Shown one piece after another: positions 49,588 to 56,811 of a stretch of DNA of 64,000 nucleotides. The notes beneath the pieces are model-generated. The model did no database searches. It saw nothing but the letters and a program-made list of their open reading frames with translations, and was not told the DNA's origin. The stretch covers positions 1-64,000 of the forward strand of contig NZ_JAHWGT010000029.1 in assembly GCF_020873895.1 (NCBI RefSeq). The letters run 5' to 3'. Origin of the DNA: Streptomyces sp. DH12. GTDB lineage: Bacteria; Actinomycetota; Actinomycetes; Streptomycetales; Streptomycetaceae. The position numbers and the translations under genes were made by a program. How positions within the stretch are numbered: the first letter of the stretch is position 1; every line of letters starts with the position of its first letter.

Positions 49588-50193
49588 GTGGCCAACACCC
49601 CCACGCGCCCCCCGACCGCCCGCAGGTCCCGGAGGCGCCCGCCGAAAGGACCACGTCCCGTGCCCAGCACGACGAACGCCGACCTCAAGCTCCGCGACGA
49701 CCTGACCGCCGCCTCCACCAAGCTCCGCCAGGTCGGCTCCCCCGACCTCGCCGCGGCCGTCGACAAGGTCCTCGCCCCCGGCGGCTGGGGCTCCCTGCGC
49801 CGCTCCGAAGCCGCCGCCGGCACCTCGGGCGCCGCCCTGCCCCCCAACGTCTCCATCCCGATGTTCACCACCGACCGCGACACCGCGAAGCGGCTGGCCG
49901 AACAGGCCGGCGACCCCCTCACCGGCGTCCTGGAGCGGGGCCTGGCCGACTTCGTCGCCGGCACCTTCGAGCCGCGCGTCGCCCGCGCCACCCGCGGCTC
50001 CGGCGCCGCCCAGGCCACCTCGCTGCTGAACCTGCGCCCCGACCCCGAGCTGATGGCCCGCGTCCGGGAACGGATCGCCGAGCTCAACGAGGCCGGCCGC
50101 AGCCCCAAGCTCAGCGTCTCCAACGTCGCCCGGGCCGTCATCGAACACCGCTTCCAGCTGGGCCAGTACAAGCCCGCGGACAAGGCGCAGTAG
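49588..50193 (+). CDS. Hypothetical protein with RHH-like C-terminus, 201 aa
   Basis: GTG 49588 follows GGAGG (ATG 49573 overlaps that box and is less likely; GTG 49660 is another option). The basic Pro/Arg-rich N-terminus leads to a helical region (LRDDLTAASTKLRQVGSPDL) and a C-terminal segment, LNLRPDPELMARVRERIAEL then LSVSNVARAVIEHRF, that resembles a ribbon-helix-helix or ParB-like DNA-binding unit. It is the first gene after the palindromic promoter and may be a DNA-binding or recombination accessory protein. Confidence 0.55.
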   Translation: MANTPTRPPTARRSRRRPPKGPRPVPSTTNADLKLRDDLTAASTKLRQVGSPDLAAAVDKVLAPGGWGSLRRSEAAAGTSGAALPPNVSIPMFTTDRDTAKRLAEQAGDPLTGVLERGLADFVAGTFEPRVARATRGSGAAQATSLLNLRPDPELMARVRERIAELNEAGRSPKLSVSNVARAVIEHRFQLGQYKPADKAQ

Positions 50194-50276
50194 CGCCGGC
50201 CGACGGGCCCGGGGGCCGGACGCCGACAACCAGCCCCCCGCCCCGTCCCGCGTGAAAACCACATAGGAGAGACCTC

Positions 50277-51197
50277 ATGGCCACCGCCATCGAGGCCCCC
50301 GCCAGCACGACGGCGGAGGGCCCCACCTCGCACACCCTGAACCAGGCCGCCCGCTTCACCGCTCCCCAGCTGCGTCTGCTGCACCGTGGCGTCGACCCCA
50401 AGCGGATCGGCCAGGACGACAAGGGCTTCTCGCACATGGAAGCCTGGGACATCAAGCGCTATCTCCTGCGGGTCTTCGGCTTCGCCGGATACGACACGGA
50501 GAACCGCGAGCTCAGCATCGTCCGTGAGATCGAGATCCCACAAGGTGGCAGGTCTCGGTGGACTGTGGTGTATCGCGCTCAGGTACGGCTGACCGTGAAG
50601 GACGTCCACGGTAACGAGTTGGGGCACTGGGACGGCGAGGCCGCCGGCGGAGCGACGAACCTTCCGTCGCTGGCCGATGCCCACGACATGGCCATGAAGA
50701 CGGCCTCGTCCCAGGCCCTGAAGAGGGCCGCGACGAACCTGGGCGACCAGTTCGGCCTGTCCCTGTACAACGACGGCTCTCCGCAGCCTGTCGTGCAGTT
50801 CTCGGCGGCGCACCCACCGACGGAGTGGGAGGCGTCGAAGGTCCCCGAGCTGAACGACCCTCCCGTAAGGGGAGAGCCCACCCTCACGGCGGACAGCGCC
50901 ACGGACATCCAGGGCCGGAGGGACGACGGCGTCCCCACCCAGACCGCGTCGGCCCCGCAGCGGTCGTCGCAGCAGCTGGTGCTCGCCGAGTTCCAGCGCA
51001 AGGTCCATCGCGGGTGGAACAGCCTCACGGCCATGGAGCAGAGCCTGGCCGAGGCCCGTACCAAGGCCCTGCTCGACGAGGTGGTCCCGGTCGGGGCCGA
51101 CAGCGTGCCGACCCGCCTCGGAGACCTCCTCCAGACCCGCATCGACCAGCTCAAGGCGACCGCGGGCGACGGATCCCACGGAAGGAGTGCCGCCTGA
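50277..51197 (+). CDS. Rad52/22-like single-strand annealing protein
   Basis: 306 residues; ATG 50277 follows TAGGAGA. The core, residues about 40-165, shows the Rad52-type pattern: HMEAWDIKRYLLRVFGFAGY, TVVYRAQVRLTVKDVHG, and AHDMAMKTASSQALKRAATN then LGDQFGLSLYNDGS. The C-terminal half is a variable linker and a short helical domain. Phage annealing proteins pair complementary single strands during recombination-dependent replication. It is coupled by one-base overlap (TGATG) to the methyltransferase gene. Confidence 0.85.
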   Translation: MATAIEAPASTTAEGPTSHTLNQAARFTAPQLRLLHRGVDPKRIGQDDKGFSHMEAWDIKRYLLRVFGFAGYDTENRELSIVREIEIPQGGRSRWTVVYRAQVRLTVKDVHGNELGHWDGEAAGGATNLPSLADAHDMAMKTASSQALKRAATNLGDQFGLSLYNDGSPQPVVQFSAAHPPTEWEASKVPELNDPPVRGEPTLTADSATDIQGRRDDGVPTQTASAPQRSSQQLVLAEFQRKVHRGWNSLTAMEQSLAEARTKALLDEVVPVGADSVPTRLGDLLQTRIDQLKATAGDGSHGRSAA

Positions 51198-52939
51198 TGT
51201 ACTGCCACGACAACGACGCGCTGACGGTCATGGACTGGTTCTGCGGGGCCGGGGGGTCCTCGCAGGGCGCGCACGCCATCCCCGGGGTCCGGGTGGAGCG
51301 CGCGGCGAACCACTGGGAGCGGGCGATCGAGTCGCACGCCGCGAACTTCCCCGAGGTCGACCACTACCGCGGCGACATCCGGGAGGCCCCGGTCGAGCGG
51401 TGGCCCGTCACCGACATCTTCTGGGCGTCGCCCGAGTGCCCGCAGTGGTCGAACGCGCGCGGGAAGAAGCGCGACTTCGCCACGAGCCAGCAGGGCGACC
51501 TGTTCGACGACGCCTTCTCCCCGCCGGAGGAGGTCGAGCGGTCCCGCGCGCTCATGGAGGAGGTGCCCATGTACCTGCGCGGGGTGCAGCAGCGCGGCGG
51601 GCTGGTGAAGGCCGGCGTGGTGGAGAACGTCATCGACGTCCGGGCCTGGGACCAGTGGGACCGGTGGCTGGGCGAGATCAGGAAGCTCGGCTACTACACC
51701 CGCGTGATCGCCCTGAACAGCATGCACGCCGACCCGCGCGCGGTGCACCGGGCGCCGCAGTCCCGCGACCGGCTCTACGTCGCCTACTGGCACCGCTCCC
51801 TGAACCGGACGCCGGACTGGGAGAAGTGGCTGCGGCCGCGCGCCTGGTGCCCGACGTGCGACGCGTGGGTGCAGGCGGTGCAGTCGTTCAAGCAGCCCGG
51901 CCGGGACATGGGCCGCTACCGGCAGCAGTACGTGTACCGCTGCCCCAACGCGAAGTGCCGCAACGCCGTCATCGAGCCGGAGGTCCTCCCGGCCGCCGTC
52001 GCGATCGACTGGACCATCCCCGGGCAGCGGATCGGGGACCGGGCCAAGCCGCTCGCCGACAAGACCCTCGCGCGGATCCAGGCCGGCCTGGACAAGTTCG
52101 CCCGCCCCATCACCACACAAAGCACCACGCCGACCAAGGCGCTGGCCTGCGAGCCGTTCATGGTGCCCGCCGGCGGCACCTGGCGGAACGACCCGTCTCC
52201 GGTGGGGGAGCCGATGGCGTGCCGTACGACGCGGGAGAACGACGGCCTGGCCATACCGCCCCTGCTGATCCCGGTCGAGGGCCGCGACGGGAAGGAGCCG
52301 GCTTCCGCCAACGCCCCGCTGCGGACCCAGACCGCCCGCAACGAGACCGGCCTGGCCTGGCTGCCGTTCATGGTGACCATGCGCGGCGGCGGGGACCAGA
52401 AGCGCGGCCGGTCCCTCGCCGAGGCCCTGGGCACCGTCTCCGCGAACGGCAACCACCACGGCCTGGTCACCCCGGACATCCCGGCGATGGTGATGCGGAA
52501 CAACGGGTCCAAGGGCAACGGCGGCGAGCACTGCACGACCGCCGGGGAACCGCTGCGGACCCTGACCACCGCCGGCCACCAGTCGCTCGTCACCTGGGAG
52601 CACCTGCTGGTGCCGTACTACGGCAACGGCATCGCCCGCACCGTGGCCGAACCGGTCGGCACCCTGTCCACCCGTGACCGCTACGCCCTGGTCAAGGGCA
52701 GCGTCGACATCGACGACGTCCGCTTCCGGATGCTGGAACCCCACGAGATCGGCCGGGCCATGTCCTTCGCCGACCAGTACATCGTGATCGGCAGCAAGCG
52801 CGAGAAAGTCCGCCAGTACGGCAACGCCGTCACCCCGAACGCCGCCGAGGTCATCCTCTGCGCGCTCGTCGAGGCCATCACCGGCGAGGAACTCGACCGC
52901 TACGCCCCCGACGTACGCACCGCGGCCCTGGCCGCCTGA
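51197..52939 (+). CDS. DNA cytosine-5 methyltransferase with large insertion
   Basis: 580 residues. Motif I is MDWFCGAGGSS (residues about 12-22), the catalytic motif IV is WASPECPQWS with Cys81 (family variant of PC), motif VI is VENVID, motif VIII is QSRDRLYVA, and motif X is YGNAVTPNAAEVI near the C-terminus. Between VIII and X lie a zinc-ribbon-like insert (CPTCDAW, CPNAKC) and about 180 residues with five copies of a variable unit ending in PLRTLTT or a similar motif. It methylates cytosine in DNA, probably to protect the element from host restriction. No partner nuclease is seen, so it looks like an orphan enzyme. Confidence 0.92.
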   Translation: MYCHDNDALTVMDWFCGAGGSSQGAHAIPGVRVERAANHWERAIESHAANFPEVDHYRGDIREAPVERWPVTDIFWASPECPQWSNARGKKRDFATSQQGDLFDDAFSPPEEVERSRALMEEVPMYLRGVQQRGGLVKAGVVENVIDVRAWDQWDRWLGEIRKLGYYTRVIALNSMHADPRAVHRAPQSRDRLYVAYWHRSLNRTPDWEKWLRPRAWCPTCDAWVQAVQSFKQPGRDMGRYRQQYVYRCPNAKCRNAVIEPEVLPAAVAIDWTIPGQRIGDRAKPLADKTLARIQAGLDKFARPITTQSTTPTKALACEPFMVPAGGTWRNDPSPVGEPMACRTTRENDGLAIPPLLIPVEGRDGKEPASANAPLRTQTARNETGLAWLPFMVTMRGGGDQKRGRSLAEALGTVSANGNHHGLVTPDIPAMVMRNNGSKGNGGEHCTTAGEPLRTLTTAGHQSLVTWEHLLVPYYGNGIARTVAEPVGTLSTRDRYALVKGSVDIDDVRFRMLEPHEIGRAMSFADQYIVIGSKREKVRQYGNAVTPNAAEVILCALVEAITGEELDRYAPDVRTAALAA

Positions 52940-52965
52940 ACCACCGGCTCTGCGCTCCATCCACC

Positions 52966-52994
52966 GCGGCGGCGTCATGCCCGGGCGCCGCCGC
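52966..52994. terminator. 9-bp GC hairpin after the methyltransferase gene
   Basis: Arms GCGGCGGCG and CGCCGCCGC are perfect around an 11-nt loop, 27 bp after the stop at 52939 and before the ParB-like gene. No T-run follows; it may partly terminate or stabilise transcripts. Confidence 0.45.
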
Positions 52995-53016
52995 CCACAC
53001 CCACCAGGAGAACGCG

Positions 53017-53844
53017 ATGACCGCCACCGCCCCCATCACCACCGACAGCAGCGGCCCCTCCGCCGCCGTCGTCGACGTCACCCCCGACCTCGCCCGCCTC
53101 TGGCTGCGCGACAACACGCACAACCGCAAGCTGCGCGAGCGGGCCGTCAACGACTACGCCCGGGACATGGCCGCCGGCCACTGGGCCCTCAACGGCGAGG
53201 CGATCAAGTTCGCCACCGACGGCACCGTCCTCGACGGGCAGCACCGCCTGCACGCCGTCGTCAAGGCCGGCGTCACCGTCTCCATGCTCGTCGTCACCGG
53301 GCTCCCCCCGAGCGCGCAGGACACCATGGACTCCGGCCGCAAGCGCACCACCGGCGACGTCATGGGCCTGCGCAACGAGGCCAACGCGCCCACCCTGGCC
53401 GCGATCCTGCGCCGGGTGTGGCTGTGGAACCAGGGCAACCACCGCCTCAAGGGCCGCGAGACCCCCACCACCGCCGAGTGCGCCGCCCTCCTCGCCGCCC
53501 ACCCGGAGCTGCGCCGGTCGGCGGAGATCGCCACCAGGGTCCGCAACGTCTTCCCGCACATCCCGCAGTCCGTCCTCGGAACCGCGCACCACCTGTTCAA
53601 CACCATCGACCCCGACCTCACCGCGGTGTTCTTCCAGCGGCTCGCGGACGGAGCCGAGCTGCCGCTGGGCCACCCGATCCTCGCCCTGCGCGCCCGCGTC
53701 ACCTCCGAGCGCCTCGACAACGTGCGCATGTCGGAGGACCGCCACCTCGCCTACCTGATCCGCACCTGGAACGCGGTGCGCGACGGCCGGGACCTCGGCC
53801 GGCTGGTCCACAACTCCAGCTCGCCGATGCCGACCCCGAAGTAA
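53017..53844 (+). CDS. ParB-like nuclease-domain protein
   Basis: 275 residues; ATG 53017 follows AGGAG. Residues about 20-85 contain a ParB/Srx-fold core with the signature ATDGTVLDGQHRLHAVV and LRERAVNDYARDMAAGHW before it. The C-terminal part is helical and of phage type (SGRKRTTGDVMGLRNEANAP). Proteins of this kind in actinophages are predicted nucleases or regulators, not necessarily partition factors. The context (annealing protein, methylase) suggests DNA metabolism. Confidence 0.75.
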   Translation: MTATAPITTDSSGPSAAVVDVTPDLARLWLRDNTHNRKLRERAVNDYARDMAAGHWALNGEAIKFATDGTVLDGQHRLHAVVKAGVTVSMLVVTGLPPSAQDTMDSGRKRTTGDVMGLRNEANAPTLAAILRRVWLWNQGNHRLKGRETPTTAECAALLAAHPELRRSAEIATRVRNVFPHIPQSVLGTAHHLFNTIDPDLTAVFFQRLADGAELPLGHPILALRARVTSERLDNVRMSEDRHLAYLIRTWNAVRDGRDLGRLVHNSSSPMPTPK

Positions 53845-53861
53845 CCGGCCCCCCTTGCCCC

Positions 53862-53887
53862 GGGGCCTCGACGTCGAAGGAGGCCCC
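53862..53887. promoter_or_regulatory. Hairpin that hides a ribosome binding site
   Basis: Perfect arms GGGGCCTC and GAGGCCCC flank a 10-nt loop. The right arm overlaps the AAGGAGG ribosome binding site of the gene starting at 53891, so folding would block initiation. Confidence 0.45.
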
Positions 53888-53890
53888 GCC

Positions 53891-54181
53891 ATGGGGACCA
53901 CCCTGCTCTACCTCTCCCTTCCGCTCGCCGTCCTGGCGCTGCACCTGTACATCGCGTTCCTGATCATCTGCGCCCGCCGGGCCCGCGACCGGCTACGCGA
54001 CGACCGCCGCCGGACGGCCGCGGCCCGGCTCACCGCCGCAGCCGTCCGCCGCGACACCACCGCGCTCGCCGCCCACCTCCGCCACGGCCAGGACGCCGAG
54101 CGCGCCGTCCTGGCCGCCGCCGAGCACATCGTCGACACCGCCTACGCCACGCACACCGCACAGGAAGGGGGACACCCGTGA
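53891..54181 (+). CDS. Small single-TM protein, 96 aa
   Basis: ATG 53891 with GGAGG upstream. An N-terminal transmembrane helix (LLYLSLPLAVLALHLYIAFL) is followed by a basic, then Ala-rich helical cytosolic domain. No family is recognised. The start is likely controlled by the hairpin over its ribosome binding site. Its stop overlaps the WhiB-like gene start. Confidence 0.6.
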   Translation: MGTTLLYLSLPLAVLALHLYIAFLIICARRARDRLRDDRRRTAAARLTAAAVRRDTTALAAHLRHGQDAERAVLAAAEHIVDTAYATHTAQEGGHP

Positions 54182-55023
54182 CCACCCCGGCCGCCGCCGC
54201 CCGCACCCTCACCGAGCACCCGCACTACCGCTACCGCGGCTGCCAGCCCGACCCCGACCAGCCCACCCGCGCCGCCGGCGACCCCGACCTGACCGTCAAC
54301 GCCTGGCTGCCGCACACCGGCGACGGCCAGGAGAACCAGGCCGAACGCCACGCCCGCGAGCGCGCCGCGATCACCGTGTGCGGCTACTGCCCCGTCCGCG
54401 CCGCGTGCCGCGCCTACGCCAACACCCTCACCGACGAGGGCCTCCTCGCCGAGCCGGAGGGCATCTGGGGCGGGGAGCTCGCCCTGGAACGCCACCGCGC
54501 GCTCATCGCCGCCCGCACCGCCGCCGCACCGGCGCCGCAGCCCGCCCCGGTCACCGCCGAGCGGCTCGCCGAGGCCCGCACCCCGGCCAAGCGGACCGTG
54601 CTGCGGGCCCTGGCCCGCCACACCGACCCCGAACTCGTCGCCATCGCCGCGCGCATGGACCTGCGCACCGCGAACTGGCACCGCTCCGCCCTCGTCTCCC
54701 TGCTGGGCCTGGACAAGGAGACCACCACCCGCGAGCAGCTCCTCGCCGCGGCGGTGGCGCACGGGCTGCTGCCCGACACGGTGCGGATCGTGCCCGACGG
54801 CCGCTGGCCCCTGGTCGCCGCCCCCACCACCGACGGCGCCCGGCAGCGGCGCCTGGCCCCCGACATGCCCATCCAGCTCACCATCCCGGGCCTGCCGCAC
54901 TACCCCCGCCGCCCGCCCGCCCCCGCCCCGCGCCGTCCGGCCGTCGTACGGCGGCTGCGGGTCGTCCCGGCGCCGACCGTCCCCCTCGCCCTTCCCCACC
55001 GCGCTCTGGAGCCCGCCGCATGA
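54178..55023 (+). CDS. WhiB-like iron-sulfur regulator with C-terminal extension
   Basis: 281 residues from GTG 54178. Four Cys at 22, 68, 71 and 77 (CxxCxxxxxC in VCGYCPVRAACRAYA) form the Wbl [4Fe-4S] site, followed by the GIWGGE turn at 95-100 and a basic patch. Wbl proteins bind the sigma-factor domain 4 of RNA polymerase and act as redox-sensitive regulators. The about 180-residue extension after the Wbl domain contains a second helical region (TPAKRTVLRALARHTDPELV; IAARMDLRTANWHRSAL), which looks like another helix-turn-helix. Several actinophages carry Wbl homologues that disturb host WhiB function. Confidence 0.85.
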   Translation: MTTPAAAARTLTEHPHYRYRGCQPDPDQPTRAAGDPDLTVNAWLPHTGDGQENQAERHARERAAITVCGYCPVRAACRAYANTLTDEGLLAEPEGIWGGELALERHRALIAARTAAAPAPQPAPVTAERLAEARTPAKRTVLRALARHTDPELVAIAARMDLRTANWHRSALVSLLGLDKETTTREQLLAAAVAHGLLPDTVRIVPDGRWPLVAAPTTDGARQRRLAPDMPIQLTIPGLPHYPRRPPAPAPRRPAVVRRLRVVPAPTVPLALPHRALEPAA

Positions 55024-55448
55024 CCACCACCCCCGACACCACCCCGGCCCCGGCCCCGCGCGCGGCCGCCGACCCGACCGCCACCGTCGACCAGGCGCTC
55101 GCCGACCGCTGCACCACCCACGGCGCCTACCTCGCCGGCCTCATCGCCGCCGGCATGCTCGACACCGCCGCCCGCCCCGACCGCCTCCCCGAACTCCTCT
55201 TCCCCGACGCCGACCCCGCCCTCGTCCGCGCCATATGGGACACCGCCCTGCCCGTCGGCTACCACGCCGGACTCATCGCCGGCCAACCCCAGTGGACCCC
55301 CCACACCCTCGACCGCGCCCGCGAGCACCTCGCCCGCGCCGGGTACGCCGCCATGGCCCACCTCACCGCCCGCTCCGCCAACACCCACCGCCCCGCCGCA
55401 CCCCACCCGGCCGACACCACCACCTACCGGCCCGGGGGACGCCCGTGA
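55020..55448 (+). CDS. Hypothetical protein, 142 aa
   Basis: ATG 55020 overlaps the WhiB-like stop. The protein is helical and Ala-rich (DQALADRCTTHGAYLAGLIA; LVRAIWDTALPVGYHAGLIA) with a long Pro-rich N-terminus and tail. No known family. The two GLIAAG-like units, about 50 residues apart, suggest an internal duplication. It belongs to the same operon as the WhiB-like gene. Confidence 0.6.
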   Translation: MTTTPDTTPAPAPRAAADPTATVDQALADRCTTHGAYLAGLIAAGMLDTAARPDRLPELLFPDADPALVRAIWDTALPVGYHAGLIAGQPQWTPHTLDRAREHLARAGYAAMAHLTARSANTHRPAAPHPADTTTYRPGGRP

Positions 55449-55864
55449 CCACCCCCCACCGCCGGCGCGGCCGCCCCACCGCCTTCGACGACACCACCCG
55501 CCGCGCCTTCCTCGACGCCGTCACCGCCGGCATGCCCCTCGGCCAGGCCGTCCAGCACGTCGGCATCAACCCCGGCCTGCCCAGCCGCCACGCCCGCACC
55601 GACCCCGACTTCGCCCAGCAGCTCACAGACGCCAAGGCCGCCGGCCGCGCCGCCCGCCTCGCCGACGCCCCGCACGACGAGAGCCGCTACACCAACCACG
55701 GCTGCCGCTGCGACACCTGCCGCACCGCGGCGACCGCCGCCCGCACCGGCCGCCGCCACACCACCGACAGCAGCGGCAACGCCCCGCCGGGGCCGACCCT
55801 CATCACCCTCCCCACCACGCCCGGGAGTTCCCCTACTGCTTTCTCGCTGGCCAGAGCGTCTTGA
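55445..55864 (+). CDS. HTH-like protein with C-terminal Cys pair
   Basis: 139 residues from GTG 55445. The first about 65 residues resemble a homeodomain-like helix-turn-helix (FDDTTRRAFLDAVTAGMPLG then QAVQHVGINPGLPSRHARTD) as in small terminase or transposase-type binding units. The next part, SRYTNHGCRCDTCRTAATAA, has a short Cys-rich motif. The tail after about residue 110 is low complexity and may be read-through into sequence beside the 36-bp site. Function unknown. Confidence 0.55.
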   Translation: MTTPHRRRGRPTAFDDTTRRAFLDAVTAGMPLGQAVQHVGINPGLPSRHARTDPDFAQQLTDAKAAGRAARLADAPHDESRYTNHGCRCDTCRTAATAARTGRRHTTDSSGNAPPGPTLITLPTTPGSSPTAFSLARAS

Positions 55865-55886
55865 ACTTCGACGGGCCCGGGCAGCT

Positions 55887-55922
55887 GCCTCCCTTATTTT
55901 TGACAAATTTCTATAGGACACG
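55887..55922 (-). repeat. 36-bp AT-rich site B (inverted partner of 44356-44391)
   Basis: Read on the minus strand it begins CGTGTCCTAT and ends AAAATAAGGGAGGC, 30 of 36 identical to site A and in opposite orientation. It lies 22 bp after the last gene of the block. The flanking sequence outside the 36 bp does not match. Confidence 0.6.
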
Positions 55923-56102
55923 GGAGGGGGTTCGTACGGACGTCCGATGACCTGGCTATCTGACGGCAAGTCGGCTGATCCGACACGTTTCGCACGGGAG
56001 GAGACAAGCGGTGAGGCCAACCGATAGGCTGCGCCTGGCGCCAGACGACCACTCACTCGAGGTCGGTCGCCAAGCGCGCCGACACAAGCGGGAAAAGGTG
56101 AA

Positions 56103-56149
56103 GGCCCCGCTGAGTTCCTGCCGTTTTCGCGGGCGGCAGGAGCGGGGCC
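56103..56149. terminator. Large two-part hairpin
   Basis: GGCCCCGC and TCCTGCCG, separated by a 5-nt bulge, pair with CGGCAGGA and GCGGGGCC around the loop TTTTCGCGGG. Sixteen paired positions make this a very stable structure and a likely terminator or processing site. Confidence 0.55.
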
Positions 56150-56419
56150 GTTGCCGGACACCCACTCTGCGACAAGTGGTGCCGACGTGGTCGGCGCCTA
56201 GGCACTAGGACGATTGGACACCGACGTGGTGAAGCGTACCCGCACTTCGCGGAGCGCGGACAGTGGGACTGCACACTCCGGCCGGGACATCACCCCTGCG
56301 CCGTCGAGCATGAGCCCCGCCGCGACGACCCCCACGACGCGATGAGCCCGGCCGGCGGACACACCGCCGCCCGCAGCACCCTCGCGCCCGCCGCCGGCAA
56401 CACGCCCCGGCCCGGCACC

Positions 56420-56433
56420 TATACCGCGGTATA
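56420..56433. promoter_or_regulatory. 14-bp palindrome TATACCGCGGTATA
   Basis: A perfect palindrome about 380 bp upstream of the second Rep-type gene, accompanied 30 bp downstream by the GTATTAC/GTAATAC inverted repeat. Both are AT-rich islands in GC-rich DNA and fit regulator binding or origin melting sites. Confidence 0.45.
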
Positions 56434-56462
56434 CGCCCCCCGGACCGGCTCCGGCCGCACGC

Positions 56463-56481
56463 CGTATTACGGCGTAATACG
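56463..56481. promoter_or_regulatory. 8-3-8 inverted repeat CGTATTAC-GGC-GTAATACG
   Basis: Perfect 8-bp arms with a 3-bp centre. Spacing of about 45 bp centre-to-centre from the palindrome at 56420-56433 suggests a paired operator arrangement. Confidence 0.45.
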
Positions 56482-56811
56482 CAGCGGCCTCACCGACCAC
56501 CCGCGCGCAGCACGCTGCCGCGGGCTTCTGCCCGTTCGCACACCTGGAGATCGTTTGACGTAGCTCGAATCGCGGCGGGAGGTCTCCCGCTCCCCTGCCA
56601 GGGAGCGCTTCCTCTACCGCCTGGCCGCTTCGTCCGTTCGGTGGTGCCACCCACCGGCGGCCTTCACGGCCTCGTACCACGACCCGGCCTGCCAGCCGAG
56701 TCAAGGCCCATCGGGTGCCACCCCGAGGGCATTTCAGGTTCGCCCAGAACCAGCACCCACCAGAGCGGGGCTTTTTCGTGCCTGCTCACGTAAGAGAAGG
56801 ACGGGTACATA

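Larger units (their letters stand above)
55923..56811. other. Palindrome-rich intergenic region before the second Rep-type gene
   Basis: About 890 bp with no gene that I can support with confidence. It contains a long hairpin (56103-56149), a 14-bp palindrome (56420-56433) and a 19-bp inverted repeat (56463-56481), and lies upstream of a Rep-type gene (56812). This is a reasonable location for a second origin or for lytic/plasmid control promoters. Short open frames exist (for example 56342-56563) but lack support. Confidence 0.5.

Noticed and set aside
44356-55922. Calling the 36-bp pair attL/attR of an integrated prophage
   Set aside because: att sites of an integrated element should be in direct orientation; these are inverted, and virion and plasmid genes lie outside them.
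56342-56563. 73-codon plus frame in the palindrome-rich gap
   Set aside because: No ribosome binding site, composition unlike a folded protein, and the frame runs through two strong palindromes; treated as non-coding.
56560-56640. Possible tRNA on the minus strand
   Set aside because: A GACGAAG/CTACGTC acceptor-like pairing, an anticodon-like hairpin and a TTCGA sequence can be seen, but the T stem and D stem do not pair, and the anticodon loop cannot be 7 nt.
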